Part shown: positions 8,058-14,009 of the stretch, piece after piece | How positions within the stretch are numbered: position 1 is the first letter of the stretch | Layout of the letters: the number at the start of each line of letters is the position of its first letter | Origin: Alphaproteobacteria bacterium | GTDB taxonomy: Bacteria; Pseudomonadota; Alphaproteobacteria; JAEULC01 | Direction: 5' to 3' | Assembly (NCBI GenBank): GCA_023150455.1 | Contig: JAKLKW010000016.1 | Location: 13,046-61,495, forward strand | DNA: 48,450 nt | Position numbers and translations under genes: made by a program | Notes under the pieces: model-generated | Database searches by the model: none | What the model was told of the DNA's origin: nothing | The model's input: the letters and a program-made list of their open reading frames with translations, nothing else

Positions 8058-8687
8058 CTAGCTGAAGGACATTCGGCCGGTCGGTCCGTCCCGCCTGACG
8101 AACTGGTGATAGAGGGCCGCGCCCGTGTGGAGGATGATGAGTGCGACGAGCACCCGAGTGCCGATGCCGTGTGGCACGCGCGGCGGGTAGGCCCGGAAGT
8201 CGGGCAGGGTGCCGGAGGCGCCGCCAAACAAGAGTGCTCCCGCGCCGGACAGCAGCAGCATTCCGATGCCGCTGGCGGCCATCCCGAGAATGACGACGTA
8301 AAGCAACGCATGGACGGTCTTGGCTGCCCTCGACACGAAGGGCCGCGTGCCGGCCATGATGGCTGGCTTAGCGTCGATGAACCACCAGCCGAGACGCGCC
8401 AATGTCAAAGCCAGCACGCCGAGTCCGAGGACAGCGTGCACGCGGAGGATGGCCGCCTTGGCGCCTGGATCGATCGTGTTGGCGGCGGGGAAGCCCGAGG
8501 CGAGAAGCGCCACCATCAGCAGCGCGGTCGCCCAGTGAATGGCGACCGCCACGCGCCCGTACCGGTCAGGCGCGCTTTTCCAGCTCGAGACTGTCGTTCC
8601 GATTGGAGACCGTTTTCGAACCTCGGGCTCACCTGTCTCAGAACGGCGCTCGCGGTCTGCTCTTTCCATCTCACTAGGCGTAATCAT
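8058..8687 (-). CDS. Cytochrome b561 family protein
   Basis: 209 residues. A soluble N-terminal ~45 residues precede four membrane helices. The histidines expected to bind two b-type hemes are visible in AIHWATALL, LRVHAVLGLG, KTVHALLYVV and LILHTGAALYHQF. This matches prokaryotic cytochrome b561 (Ni-Fe hydrogenase/cytochrome b superfamily), which moves electrons between quinol and periplasmic acceptors such as superoxide. Its ATG (8685-8687) overlaps the MarR stop as ATGA, so translation is coupled and the start is secure; ATG 8669 is the alternative. Together with MarR and the downstream membrane protein it forms a regulated redox operon. Confidence 0.9.
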   Translation of the reverse strand: MITPSEMERADRERRSETGEPEVRKRSPIGTTVSSWKSAPDRYGRVAVAIHWATALLMVALLASGFPAANTIDPGAKAAILRVHAVLGLGVLALTLARLGWWFIDAKPAIMAGTRPFVSRAAKTVHALLYVVILGMAASGIGMLLLSGAGALLFGGASGTLPDFRAYPPRVPHGIGTRVLVALIILHTGAALYHQFVRRDGPTGRMSFS

Positions 8688-9193
8688 GCGGCGGCATCCT
8701 TTTGGCCCGAGGGTTCGTCGGTCGGATCGACCACGCTCGCGTGCAGTGCCTCGACGCGGCTGCGCAGGAGCCGGAGGAAGGCGCCGCCGCGGTCGGCCTC
8801 GTCGTGACCGATCTCGGCCACCAGCGCATCGGCAACGGCGAGCCAGCGGGCAGTGACCTCTTCGAAGAGAGCGGCGCCGCGCCCGGTGAGCTGCACGAGC
8901 TTGGCACGTCGGTGGTGCGGGTTGGGCGCGAAGGAAACGAGCCCGGCCGCGGCCAACTCGTCCGCGATCCGCTGCACTGACTGGCGCACCAAGCCCATGT
9001 TTCGCGCAAGCCCGGCCACCGGGAGCGTGCCGCGGGACCCGGCGATGGCGCCCATCACCTGCCAGCGCGCGCTGGTCAGGCCGAGGGGCGCCACGAGCTT
9101 GTCGCCGAGCGCGATCAGCGCCCCGTTCAGGCGGAAGGTTTCGAGCGCAAGGACGCTGGCAGGGTGTGAGAAGGCTTCGGGAGCGTCTGACAT
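8684..9193 (-). CDS. MarR family transcriptional regulator
   Basis: 169 residues from ATG 9193. A winged-helix core is visible: GLTSARWQVMGAIAG (helix 2), GTLPVAGLARNMGLVRQSVQ (recognition helix) and LVSFAPNPHHRRAKLVQLTG (wing), the classic MarR layout with flanking dimerisation helices. MarR proteins usually repress their own operon and release DNA on binding phenolics or oxidants. A promoter with TTGACA lies directly upstream, and an inverted repeat overlaps its -10 region, consistent with autoregulation. The mRNA would be nearly leaderless for ATG 9193; ATG 9202 or TTG 9229 are less likely because they lie within the promoter. Confidence 0.9.
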   Translation of the reverse strand: MSDAPEAFSHPASVLALETFRLNGALIALGDKLVAPLGLTSARWQVMGAIAGSRGTLPVAGLARNMGLVRQSVQRIADELAAAGLVSFAPNPHHRRAKLVQLTGRGAALFEEVTARWLAVADALVAEIGHDEADRGGAFLRLLRSRVEALHASVVDPTDEPSGQKDAAA

Positions 9194-9199
9194 GGACAA

Positions 9200-9229
9200 C
9201 ATATAGTCAATATGACTGCACGCTGTCAA
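9200..9229 (-). promoter_or_regulatory. Promoter and operator of the MarR operon
   Basis: Reading the minus strand, -35 TTGACA (9224-9229) is followed by 17 bases and CTATAT/TATATG as the -10. CATAT-AGTCA-ATATG (9200-9214) is a perfect 5-bp inverted repeat with a 5-base centre lying across the -10, a sensible MarR operator position. The 9230-9426 gap upstream shows no convincing gene. Confidence 0.6.
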
Positions 9230-9426
9230 TGCTCTTGAAGTGGGATCGTTGGTAACGGGCCTCCGTGAGCCTTATCGACGCCAGCTCCTACCGCGCATTC
9301 GGCTCCGGCCGCGCTTCTCCTGAGTCTGCAATTTCCTAGCAGCAACAATGACATAGGAGTTCTCAGTTCTATCCTGTCCGGCGCGCCAGTTTGCGGCCTC
9401 GGGTGGCTGACGCCGCCGGACGCCCA

Positions 9427-9474
9427 TCACCGCGCCCAGTTCCCCGACCGCACGCCCGGCATGTAGGCGCGCAT
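9427..9474 (-). pseudogene. VapC toxin remnant (first codons only)
   Basis: An ATG overlapping the stop of the AbrB-like remnant (TGATG) opens a 15-codon ORF, MRAYMPGVRSGNWAR. The position and the MRAYM beginning resemble the usual M-R-Y-M-L-D-T-N start of VapC toxins that follow AbrB-type antitoxins, but the sequence stops before any catalytic residue. I read it as the stump of a deleted toxin gene; it is too short to be sure. Confidence 0.3.
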
Positions 9475-9653
9475 CACAGCTTCTCGCGATCCTCCGCGGC
9501 GGGCTGTTGGCGCTCGGCCATGAAATCCTCCGTCGCGCGCGGGCCGTGCCGGAACAGGTCGTCCCATCGCCTGCCCTTGGTCACGATCACGCGGCTGCGG
9601 CCGGTCTTCAGGATGTAGACCCGATGCACACTCTCGGGAAAGGCGATGGTTTC
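9474..9653 (-). pseudogene. AbrB/VapB-type antitoxin remnant
   Basis: About 59 codons (ETIAFPESVHRVYILKTG onward) match the middle and end of SpoVT/AbrB-fold VapB antitoxins: a β-rich segment, then RRWDDLFRHG and the typical C-terminal toxin-binding tail DFMAERQQPAAEDREKL. The N-terminal strand and a start codon are missing. The in-frame upstream sequence is antisense-like DNA inside the ParE gene, whose stop codon overlaps this remnant's first codon. It probably lost its 5' end when the ParDE pair arrived or a deletion joined the two. Confidence 0.5.
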
Positions 9654-9939
9654 AAAAGGTCTCGGGCCACCGGCGTGCGCCGTGAAAGATGCGCAGGACC
9701 TGGATCGTGTTGCCAACCAGGCGGTACGGCACGATGTACGGCGTCGTCGGGATCACCAGCTCGCGTGTCCCAGGAACTCGACCCGGGCGCCCCATCTGGG
9801 GGCTGTTGGGAAGCAGCGTCTCGATATTGCGGATGATATGGAACGCGACACGTTGCGCCGCTGCCGGATCGTCCTCCGCGATATAGGCGCGCAGCGCGAC
9901 GAGGTCGGCAACAGCCTCGGGCGACCAGATCGGCGTCAT
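9652..9939 (-). CDS. parE: ParE/RelE-superfamily toxin
   Basis: 95 residues, the normal ParE length. MTPIWSPEAVADLVALRAYI is the typical first strand and helical hairpin. The arginine/proline segment GRPGRVPGTRELVIPTTPYI and the closing strands YRLVGNTIQVLRIFHGARRW are the family signature. ParE toxins poison DNA gyrase; related RelE toxins cut mRNA, and sequence alone does not separate every case. The start at ATG 9939 overlaps the antitoxin stop (ATGA), so both are made from one coupled mRNA; the upstream in-frame extension lies inside the antitoxin gene. Looks intact. Confidence 0.88.
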   Translation of the reverse strand: MTPIWSPEAVADLVALRAYIAEDDPAAAQRVAFHIIRNIETLLPNSPQMGRPGRVPGTRELVIPTTPYIVPYRLVGNTIQVLRIFHGARRWPETF

Positions 9940-10202
9940 GAACGTCTTGGAGCGGGCTTCTCGTTCGCACCGCCCCAAGAGGCGACCCAGTCCTTGACCG
10001 AATCATGAGGAATCCCCTCGCCGCGATCGAGCGAAGCGATGGCTCGCCTGATGCCGGCCACCTGCCATTCGTTGACTTCGAGGTATTCGTTGATCGCCTC
10101 GGCCGCGAGAAAGGAACGGCTGCGGCCGGTACTCTTGGCCAATCGCTCCAGCCGCTTCTTCACGCCAGTGTCGACCCGTACCGTGAATGTCGTTGACCTC
10201 AT
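9936..10202 (-). CDS. parD: ParD-like ribbon-helix-helix antitoxin
   Basis: 88 residues. MRSTTFTVRVDTGVKKRLER is the β-strand and first helix of a CopG/RHH fold, followed by STGRSRSFLAAEAINEYLEV (second helix) and a C-terminal toxin-binding tail ending in SVKDWVASWGG. It neutralises the coupled ParE toxin and binds its own promoter as a dimer. I start at ATG 10202; 14 further in-frame residues upstream would be translated from the promoter. The promoter/operator at 10216-10244 fits autoregulation. Confidence 0.88.
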   Translation of the reverse strand: MRSTTFTVRVDTGVKKRLERLAKSTGRSRSFLAAEAINEYLEVNEWQVAGIRRAIASLDRGEGIPHDSVKDWVASWGGANEKPAPRRS

Positions 10203-10215
10203 GACGTCCGTCCCG

Positions 10216-10244
10216 CGTATTCGGTTGTGTACAACATAATACAA
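10216..10244 (-). promoter_or_regulatory. parDE promoter with palindromic operator
   Basis: On the minus strand TTGTAT (10239-10244) and AATACG (10216-10221) are spaced by 17 bases. The spacer contains GTTGT-GT-ACAAC (10224-10235), a perfect 5-bp inverted repeat placed where an RHH antitoxin would block RNA polymerase. This stretch is clearly more AT-rich than its surroundings. Confidence 0.55.
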
Positions 10245-10441
10245 TGGTGGGGACGCGCAATCGAAACTCGGGCGGGCCGCCCCGAGGCCCGGCCGCGCGG
10301 CCGGCGCGCACGCCCGCGCGCGGTGTGACGGCGCTCACACCTTACCGCCACCGCTTTCGGCTGGCTTCCGCGCCCCTTCGGGCGGCGGGGCCGGCTTCCC
10401 CTCGCCCCGCCCATCGTCACTCCCGAACGGAGAAGAACGGG

Positions 10442-10534
10442 ATGAACGCATCCGCCTTGAGCTTCCGCGCCGCCGTGCTGCTGGTGTTCGCCGGCGGCCA
10501 CGTTCGCGCCGCCGTGCCCGCGGCGGCGGCATAG
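10442..10534 (+). CDS. Possible short ORF with signal-peptide-like sequence
   Basis: 30 codons, MNASALSFRAAVLLVFAGGH then VRAAVPAAAA. GGAGAAGAACGGG sits directly before the ATG, a good ribosome site, and the sequence looks like an export signal that stops just after the cleavage region. It may be the stump of a deleted secreted-protein gene or chance. The surrounding 10245-10561 stretch is very GC-rich with palindromes such as GGCCGCGCGGCC and holds nothing else that I recognise. Confidence 0.25.
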   Translation: MNASALSFRAAVLLVFAGGHVRAAVPAAAA

Positions 10535-10561
10535 GCGGCAAGGGCGATCCCGCCTCCTCCG

Positions 10562-10963
10562 TCAGGCCGGCACGGGCAGTTCGATCAGCCCGAGATGGCG
10601 GGCCATCGGGCGGAAGTCGCCGTCGTTGTGCAGCAGCGGCATGCGGTTCTCGATGCACCAGGCGCCGATCAGCAGGTCGATCGTCTTGCGGACAGTGATC
10701 CCTCGCCGGCGCAGGAAGCGGAAATGGCGCGCCGCCGCGCCGGCGACCGCCTCGCCGCCCATGGCGACGATGCCGAACCGGCGCAACAGAGCCTCGACCT
10801 CACGCGCCGCGTGCTCGGTGTCGAGGCCTTGCAGAACCTCGCACAGCATCAAGTCGCCGACGACGATCTCTTCCGTCCCGAGGATCGCGCGCAGCCGTCG
10901 GACGTGCGGCGCATTGTGCCCATTGAGGAAGTCGATCCAGACGCTGCTGTCGACGACGATCAC
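10562..10963 (-). CDS. vapC: VapC toxin, PIN-domain ribonuclease
   Basis: 133 residues. MIVVDSSVWIDFLNG carries the first catalytic Asp; VGDLMLCEVLQGL the conserved Glu; TIDLLIGAWCIENRMPLLHN then DGDF supplies the remaining acidic residues. The PIN metal site is complete, so it should be an active RNase cutting tRNA or rRNA. The GTG start at 10963 overlaps the VapB stop as GTGA, giving coupled translation; the longer reading to 11008 lies inside vapB. Confidence 0.92.
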   Translation of the reverse strand: MIVVDSSVWIDFLNGHNAPHVRRLRAILGTEEIVVGDLMLCEVLQGLDTEHAAREVEALLRRFGIVAMGGEAVAGAAARHFRFLRRRGITVRKTIDLLIGAWCIENRMPLLHNDGDFRPMARHLGLIELPVPA

Positions 10964-11163
10964 CTCGCGATGCGCCCTTTTCGGCTGCGGGCGAGGTCGC
11001 CGCGCCAACGGTACTTGCCGAAGGCCGCATCGACTTCCCGCTGCCGCCGCAGCTTGACCATCAGGCGCAGCGCCTGCTCGACCGTCTGCTTCTTGGTCGG
11101 TTGACCGGAAGCCTTCTGCGCTTCCGCCATGAGCTTGTCGTCGATCTCGATGTTGGTGCGCAT
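10960..11163 (-). CDS. vapB: VapB-type antitoxin
   Basis: 67 residues. MRTNIEIDDKLMAEAQKASG is the DNA-binding ribbon-helix start of the COG5450/DUF2191-type VapB antitoxins. QTVEQALRLMVKLRRQREVD completes the helices, and the basic tail GKYRWRGDLARSRKGRIAR follows (the toxin-binding end). ATG 11163 is chosen; the additional in-frame residues to 11214 would overlap the operator. A long palindrome directly upstream marks autoregulation. Confidence 0.9.
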   Translation of the reverse strand: MRTNIEIDDKLMAEAQKASGQPTKKQTVEQALRLMVKLRRQREVDAAFGKYRWRGDLARSRKGRIAR

Positions 11164-11180
11164 CCGCGGTTCTCCGGGCA

Positions 11181-11210
11181 ATGTGTATGAATGAACAGTA
11201 TTATACACAT
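11181..11210. promoter_or_regulatory. vapBC operator
   Basis: ATGTGTAT-N14-ATACACAT is a perfect 8-bp inverted repeat located 18-47 bases upstream of the vapB start, in a locally AT-rich stretch. The arm spacing of about two helix turns fits a VapBC complex carrying two antitoxin dimers. Confidence 0.65.
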
Positions 11211-11232
11211 GCACGGGTCCGCAAGAGCGGGG

Positions 11233-11883
11233 TCAAGAATCGGCCGCGCCGGCCAGCATGTGGTCGGCGAGGCCGTAGCAGTGGCTGGCCTGGTAGGCGT
11301 TGCGGCCGCGGTTCATGTGCGCGAGGTTGAAGGCGCGGATCGCGCGCCGCGCGTGCGGCGCCGCGAGGAAGCGGCGGATCGAGCGCAGGCCCCGCACCTT
11401 GATGCCGAACATGTCGGGGCCGCGCGGGAAGAACCAGCCGACGTCCTCGGCCCGGCCCGCCAGGCGCGCGAGCAGGCCCTGGTCGACCGACTGGCGGTCG
11501 GGCGAACGGTCGGTCGTGAAGTCGGAGAGGTGCACCAGGAACTTGGCGCGGACGCCGTCGCCGTCGGGGTGGAGCGCGAACAGCTCCATCCAGCTCGCGT
11601 TGACCCGCACCAGCGCCTTGCCGGGCGTCGAGGGCAGGCAGGACACCGACCACCAGTAGCGCTCGGTCCGCCGCGGGATCGGGATGCAGTCGCTTCCGTA
11701 ACGCCGGAGGATGTCGAACACGGCGGGCGCCTGTGGCCGGCCGAGGAGCTTCTCGTAGCGCGCCAGGTAGCGGAGGCGCTGCTCCGGCTCGTCCAGACGC
11801 GCGACGGCGTCGGCGAGGCGCGCCCTGCCGTTCATCCAGGCCCGCTGCCGCTCGACGTCGAGAAAGGCGCCGAGTCCGGCCAT
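11233..11883 (-). CDS. Uncharacterised protein
   Basis: 216 residues; I do not recognise a family. The N-terminal third is charged and helical (VERQRAWMNGRARLADAVAR; EPEQRLRYLARYEKLLGRP). The middle is β-rich with aromatic residues (RYWWSVSCLPSTPG; KFLVHLSDFTTDRSP), and the C-terminal part has conserved-looking basic/aromatic motifs (RSIRRFLAAPHARRAIRAFN and NAYQASHCYGLADH). No signal peptide or membrane helix. It starts 7 bases after the stop of the phytanoyl-CoA-dioxygenase pseudogene on the same strand, so the two probably formed one operon, and its role may have depended on that enzyme. Confidence 0.6.
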   Translation of the reverse strand: MAGLGAFLDVERQRAWMNGRARLADAVARLDEPEQRLRYLARYEKLLGRPQAPAVFDILRRYGSDCIPIPRRTERYWWSVSCLPSTPGKALVRVNASWMELFALHPDGDGVRAKFLVHLSDFTTDRSPDRQSVDQGLLARLAGRAEDVGWFFPRGPDMFGIKVRGLRSIRRFLAAPHARRAIRAFNLAHMNRGRNAYQASHCYGLADHMLAGAADS

Positions 11884-12064
11884 GGGTCGCTCAGATGCTG
11901 AGGTCGAGCAGGTCGTAGTCCTTCATGCCCGCCTTCGCTTCCGCGTCCCAGCGCCAGATCTGCCGGAATCGGCGTGCGGCTTGTAGACGAACGGCGCCTC
12001 GTCGGGGAAGTGCCCCCTGCGCGCGTCGATCGCGTAGCCGATGACGCGGGCGCGTGCCGGCCGA

Positions 12065-12105
12065 TGATCCGGCTGGCCATCCAAATGTTTGCGCGCGCGG
12101 ATCAA
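12065..12105 (+). repeat. Short palindromic element, copy A
   Basis: TGATCCGGCTGGCCATCCAA begins a 41-base unit ending GCGCGGATCAA. The ends TGATCCG/CGGATCA are inverted repeats. Copies B and C share both ends and a central CAAAT. It lies inside the dioxygenase pseudogene and the host frame reads through it without a stop, giving an Arg/Ala-rich insert in the protein. Confidence 0.75.
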
Positions 12106-12189
12106 CGCGCGCGCGCGGATGCGCTGTTCGTCGTAGACCGCGGGCGCATTGTGCACGCCGCCGCCCCGGACGCCGAGCATGGCGGCCGC

Positions 12190-12230
12190 TGATCCGGCCG
12201 CCAAACCAAATATATGTGCGCGCGGATCAA
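12190..12230 (+). repeat. Short palindromic element, copy B
   Basis: Same length and orientation as copy A: TGATCCGGCCGCC, central CCAAAT, end GCGCGCGGATCAACGCGCG. The host frame stays open, joining FNFGFHRRR to MLGVRGGGVHN through an inserted segment. GGCGGC flanks it on both sides (12181-12186 and 12243-12248), but removing the interval would shift the frame, so this may not be a true target duplication. Confidence 0.75.
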
Positions 12231-12566
12231 CGCGCGCACGACGGCGGCGATGGAAGCCGAAATTGAAGGTGACGCGCCAGTCCGGGCTGGTGTTGGCGAA
12301 GGAGCCGTGCACGGCCTGACGGTTGGTGATGACCACGTCGCCGGGTTTGCAGACGATGGGGACGGCATCGGGCAGGCGGTCGCTGCCGGCTTCCTCGACC
12401 ATCGCCTTGATGTCGACCTTCCGCAGCTTGTGCGAGCCCGGCACGACCCAGACGCCGTTGGCCGGGGTGCAGCCGTAGAGCTGCGCCATGAAGTTGAAGC
12501 CGTGCGTGCCCTGATCCCAGTTGGGGCTGTCCCAGTGCGTCACGCCGTCGCGGTGCCAGGCGCACG

Positions 12567-12605
12567 TTGATCCGCGCGCCATCATTTGAGTCGGCGGCCG
12601 GATCA
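12567..12605 (-). repeat. Short palindromic element, copy C, with flanking duplication
   Basis: Opposite orientation to A and B: read on the minus strand it starts TGATCCGGCCGCC, has central CAAAT and ends GCGCGCGGATCAACGTGCGC. GCCAGG is repeated at 12555-12560 and 12611-12616. Deleting one copy plus the intervening bases (56 in all) exactly restores the host codons for ASVTW-HRDGV. This is the cleanest evidence that the element moves by insertion. Confidence 0.8.
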
Positions 12606-13353
12606 CGGTCGCCAGGTGACCGAGGCGCCAAGGCCGGGCGCCTTGGAAAAGATCGCCTCGTTGAACGGCGCGAAGTCGCCGCCGTTGACCGCGGCGGCGA
12701 CGGCAAGCAGCTGGGGATGGCCGTAGAGGCGGAGCTGCGCCTCGGAGAACTGCAGCGACCCGAGGATCAGGTAGACGATCTCGGCCGGCGCGTCGGCCGC
12801 GGCCTCTGGCTCGTGCATCTTGACCGGATGGCGGCCGTACGCGAGGGACGTGCCGCCCATCGGATCGCCGAGCGGCTTGGACCAGAACAGGGTCGGCGCC
12901 GTGCAGCCGAGCCCGAGCGCCGGCCGGCCCTTGGCGTCGACCGCGGCGCCCTGCGCCACCGGCAGGCGGCCCAAGATGTCCTTCACGTCGGCCTCGAGAT
13001 CGGCGAGTTCCTCCTGGCCCAGCACGCCCTCGAACACGTAGAAGCCACAGCGCCAATAGGCGTCGAGGATGTCGGGATGCACGCCCCCTTCTGGGGTGAA
13101 TCGGATCGGCCCGCGATTGCCGAGCGCGGCCGCGCGCCGCGCGCCGTCGGCGAGGTAGGCCCGCATCGCCGCCTCGCGGGCGGCGGCGCCCGCGGCGGCG
13201 GACCGGACGAGGTCGTTCATAGCGGAAGAGTAGTGCTGTCGCCCGGGCGCTGGCAACGGGCGGGTTGAGGAGATGCGACAGTTGCTCGGCAGCGCATGAT
13301 CGAGCTTGTCGCGCCGCACCAGAATATCCGTCGGGTCCACGCTTGGCCGGCGG

Positions 13354-13635
13354 TCACGCCGCCGACAGCCGCACCTGCACCTTGCTGCCGGTCGCCCTGG
13401 CGTAACGCAGCAATGTCTTGGTGCTTGGCAGGGTCTGGCCGCTTTCCAACCGCGCGATGGCTGACTGGCTGGTTCCCATCCGCTCGGCCAGTTCGGCTTG
13501 CGAGAGTCCGGCGCGCAAGCGGGCCCGCAGCAGTTCGGCGGAAATCTCAAATTCCGGCGCCAGCGCGTCGTACTCGGCCTTGACCCTGGAGTTTGCCAGC
13601 AGGCGCGACTTGATCCTCTCGAACGGGATGGTCAT
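13354..13635 (-). CDS. higA: HigA-type XRE antitoxin
   Basis: 93 residues. The C-terminal half is a helix-turn-helix of the Cro/C1 type: LRAGLSQAELAERMGTSQSA, IARLESGQTLPSTKTLLRYA and the closing strand SKVQVRL. The N-terminal part (MTIPFERIKSRLLANSRVKA) contacts the toxin. It is the second gene of a toxin-first pair, the hallmark of HigBA systems; its ATG (13633-13635) overlaps the toxin stop (ATGA). It should repress the operon through the palindrome at 13966-13981. Confidence 0.9.
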   Translation of the reverse strand: MTIPFERIKSRLLANSRVKAEYDALAPEFEISAELLRARLRAGLSQAELAERMGTSQSAIARLESGQTLPSTKTLLRYARATGSKVQVRLSAA

Positions 13636-13955
13636 GCGATCTCCTTTGCTCTTCGAAGAGCGAGCTCAATCTCGGCACGTGGCGTCTTCTGGGTCTTCTT
13701 CACGAATGCGCGGACTACGATGACGCGCCGGCCGATTGCGGTGACGTAGAGCGCGCGAGCGATACCGTCGCGTCCGCTCAGCCGCAACTCCCAGAGCTTG
13801 CCTTCCAGGTGCTTCACATGCGGTTCGCCCAGGCTTTCCAAGCCAACCTGTGCGATGCGCTCGGCGAGACGGATGAATCTCGCCTGCATGTCCGCTGGGA
13901 GGGCCGCAACCTCGGCCGCAACAGTTTCGTTTAGGATCTCGACGCGCCAGTTCAC
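13632..13955 (-). CDS. higB: HigB-type toxin (phage Gp49-like/RelE fold)
   Basis: 107 residues, GTG start at 13955 (MNWRVEILNETVAAEVAALP). The KHLEGKLWELRLSGRDGIAR segment followed by ALYVTAIGRRVIVVRAFVKK and TQKTPRAEIELALRRAKE is the signature of the Gp49-like/DUF891 branch of RelE-fold mRNA interferases. Basic residues in KTQKTP fit ribosome or mRNA contact. It precedes and overlaps the XRE antitoxin gene. Appears intact. Confidence 0.9.
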   Translation of the reverse strand: MNWRVEILNETVAAEVAALPADMQARFIRLAERIAQVGLESLGEPHVKHLEGKLWELRLSGRDGIARALYVTAIGRRVIVVRAFVKKTQKTPRAEIELALRRAKEIA

Positions 13956-13965
13956 GTCCGCTTGT

Positions 13966-13981
13966 ATCTCAAATTTGAGAT
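13966..13981. promoter_or_regulatory. higBA operator
   Basis: ATCTCAAATTTGAGAT is a perfect 16-bp palindrome, 11 bases upstream of the higB start and in an AT-rich spot. It also overlaps a possible -10 (GATACA) on the minus strand. Binding by the XRE antitoxin is inferred. Confidence 0.65.
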
Positions 13982-14009
13982 TGAGGAAAGAGGGCGCGAG
14001 GCACGCTAC

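Larger units (their letters stand above)
11891..13220 (-). pseudogene. Phytanoyl-CoA dioxygenase family gene, interrupted
   Basis: This gene is broken into reading frames that together spell a Fe(II)/2-oxoglutarate oxygenase. The first part (13220 to about 12617, MNDLVRSAAAGAAAREAAMR onward) runs to KAPGLGASVTW. The frame then meets an inserted repeat with an in-frame stop (12609-12611 region, minus TGA). The second part resumes with HRDGVTHWDSPNWD, which carries the His-X-Asp iron motif, and includes the distal His in RQAVHGSF. It contains two more repeat copies that keep the frame. A further one-base shift near 11957-11962 separates KPHADSG from the natural end WRWDAEAKAGMKDYDLLDL. Removing these lesions restores a normal ~300-residue protein. 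Multiple lesions make a sequencing error an unlikely sole explanation. It shares an operon with the unknown gene at 11233. Confidence 0.8.

Noticed and set aside
12181..12248. GGCGGC flanking copy B as a target-site duplication
   Set aside because: Removing the interval shifts the reading frame between two clearly coding segments, so the match is probably chance in GC-rich DNA.
12054..12570. Plus-strand frames across the dioxygenase pseudogene
   Set aside because: No domain or ribosome site; the minus strand carries recognisable dioxygenase sequence including the His-X-Asp motif.
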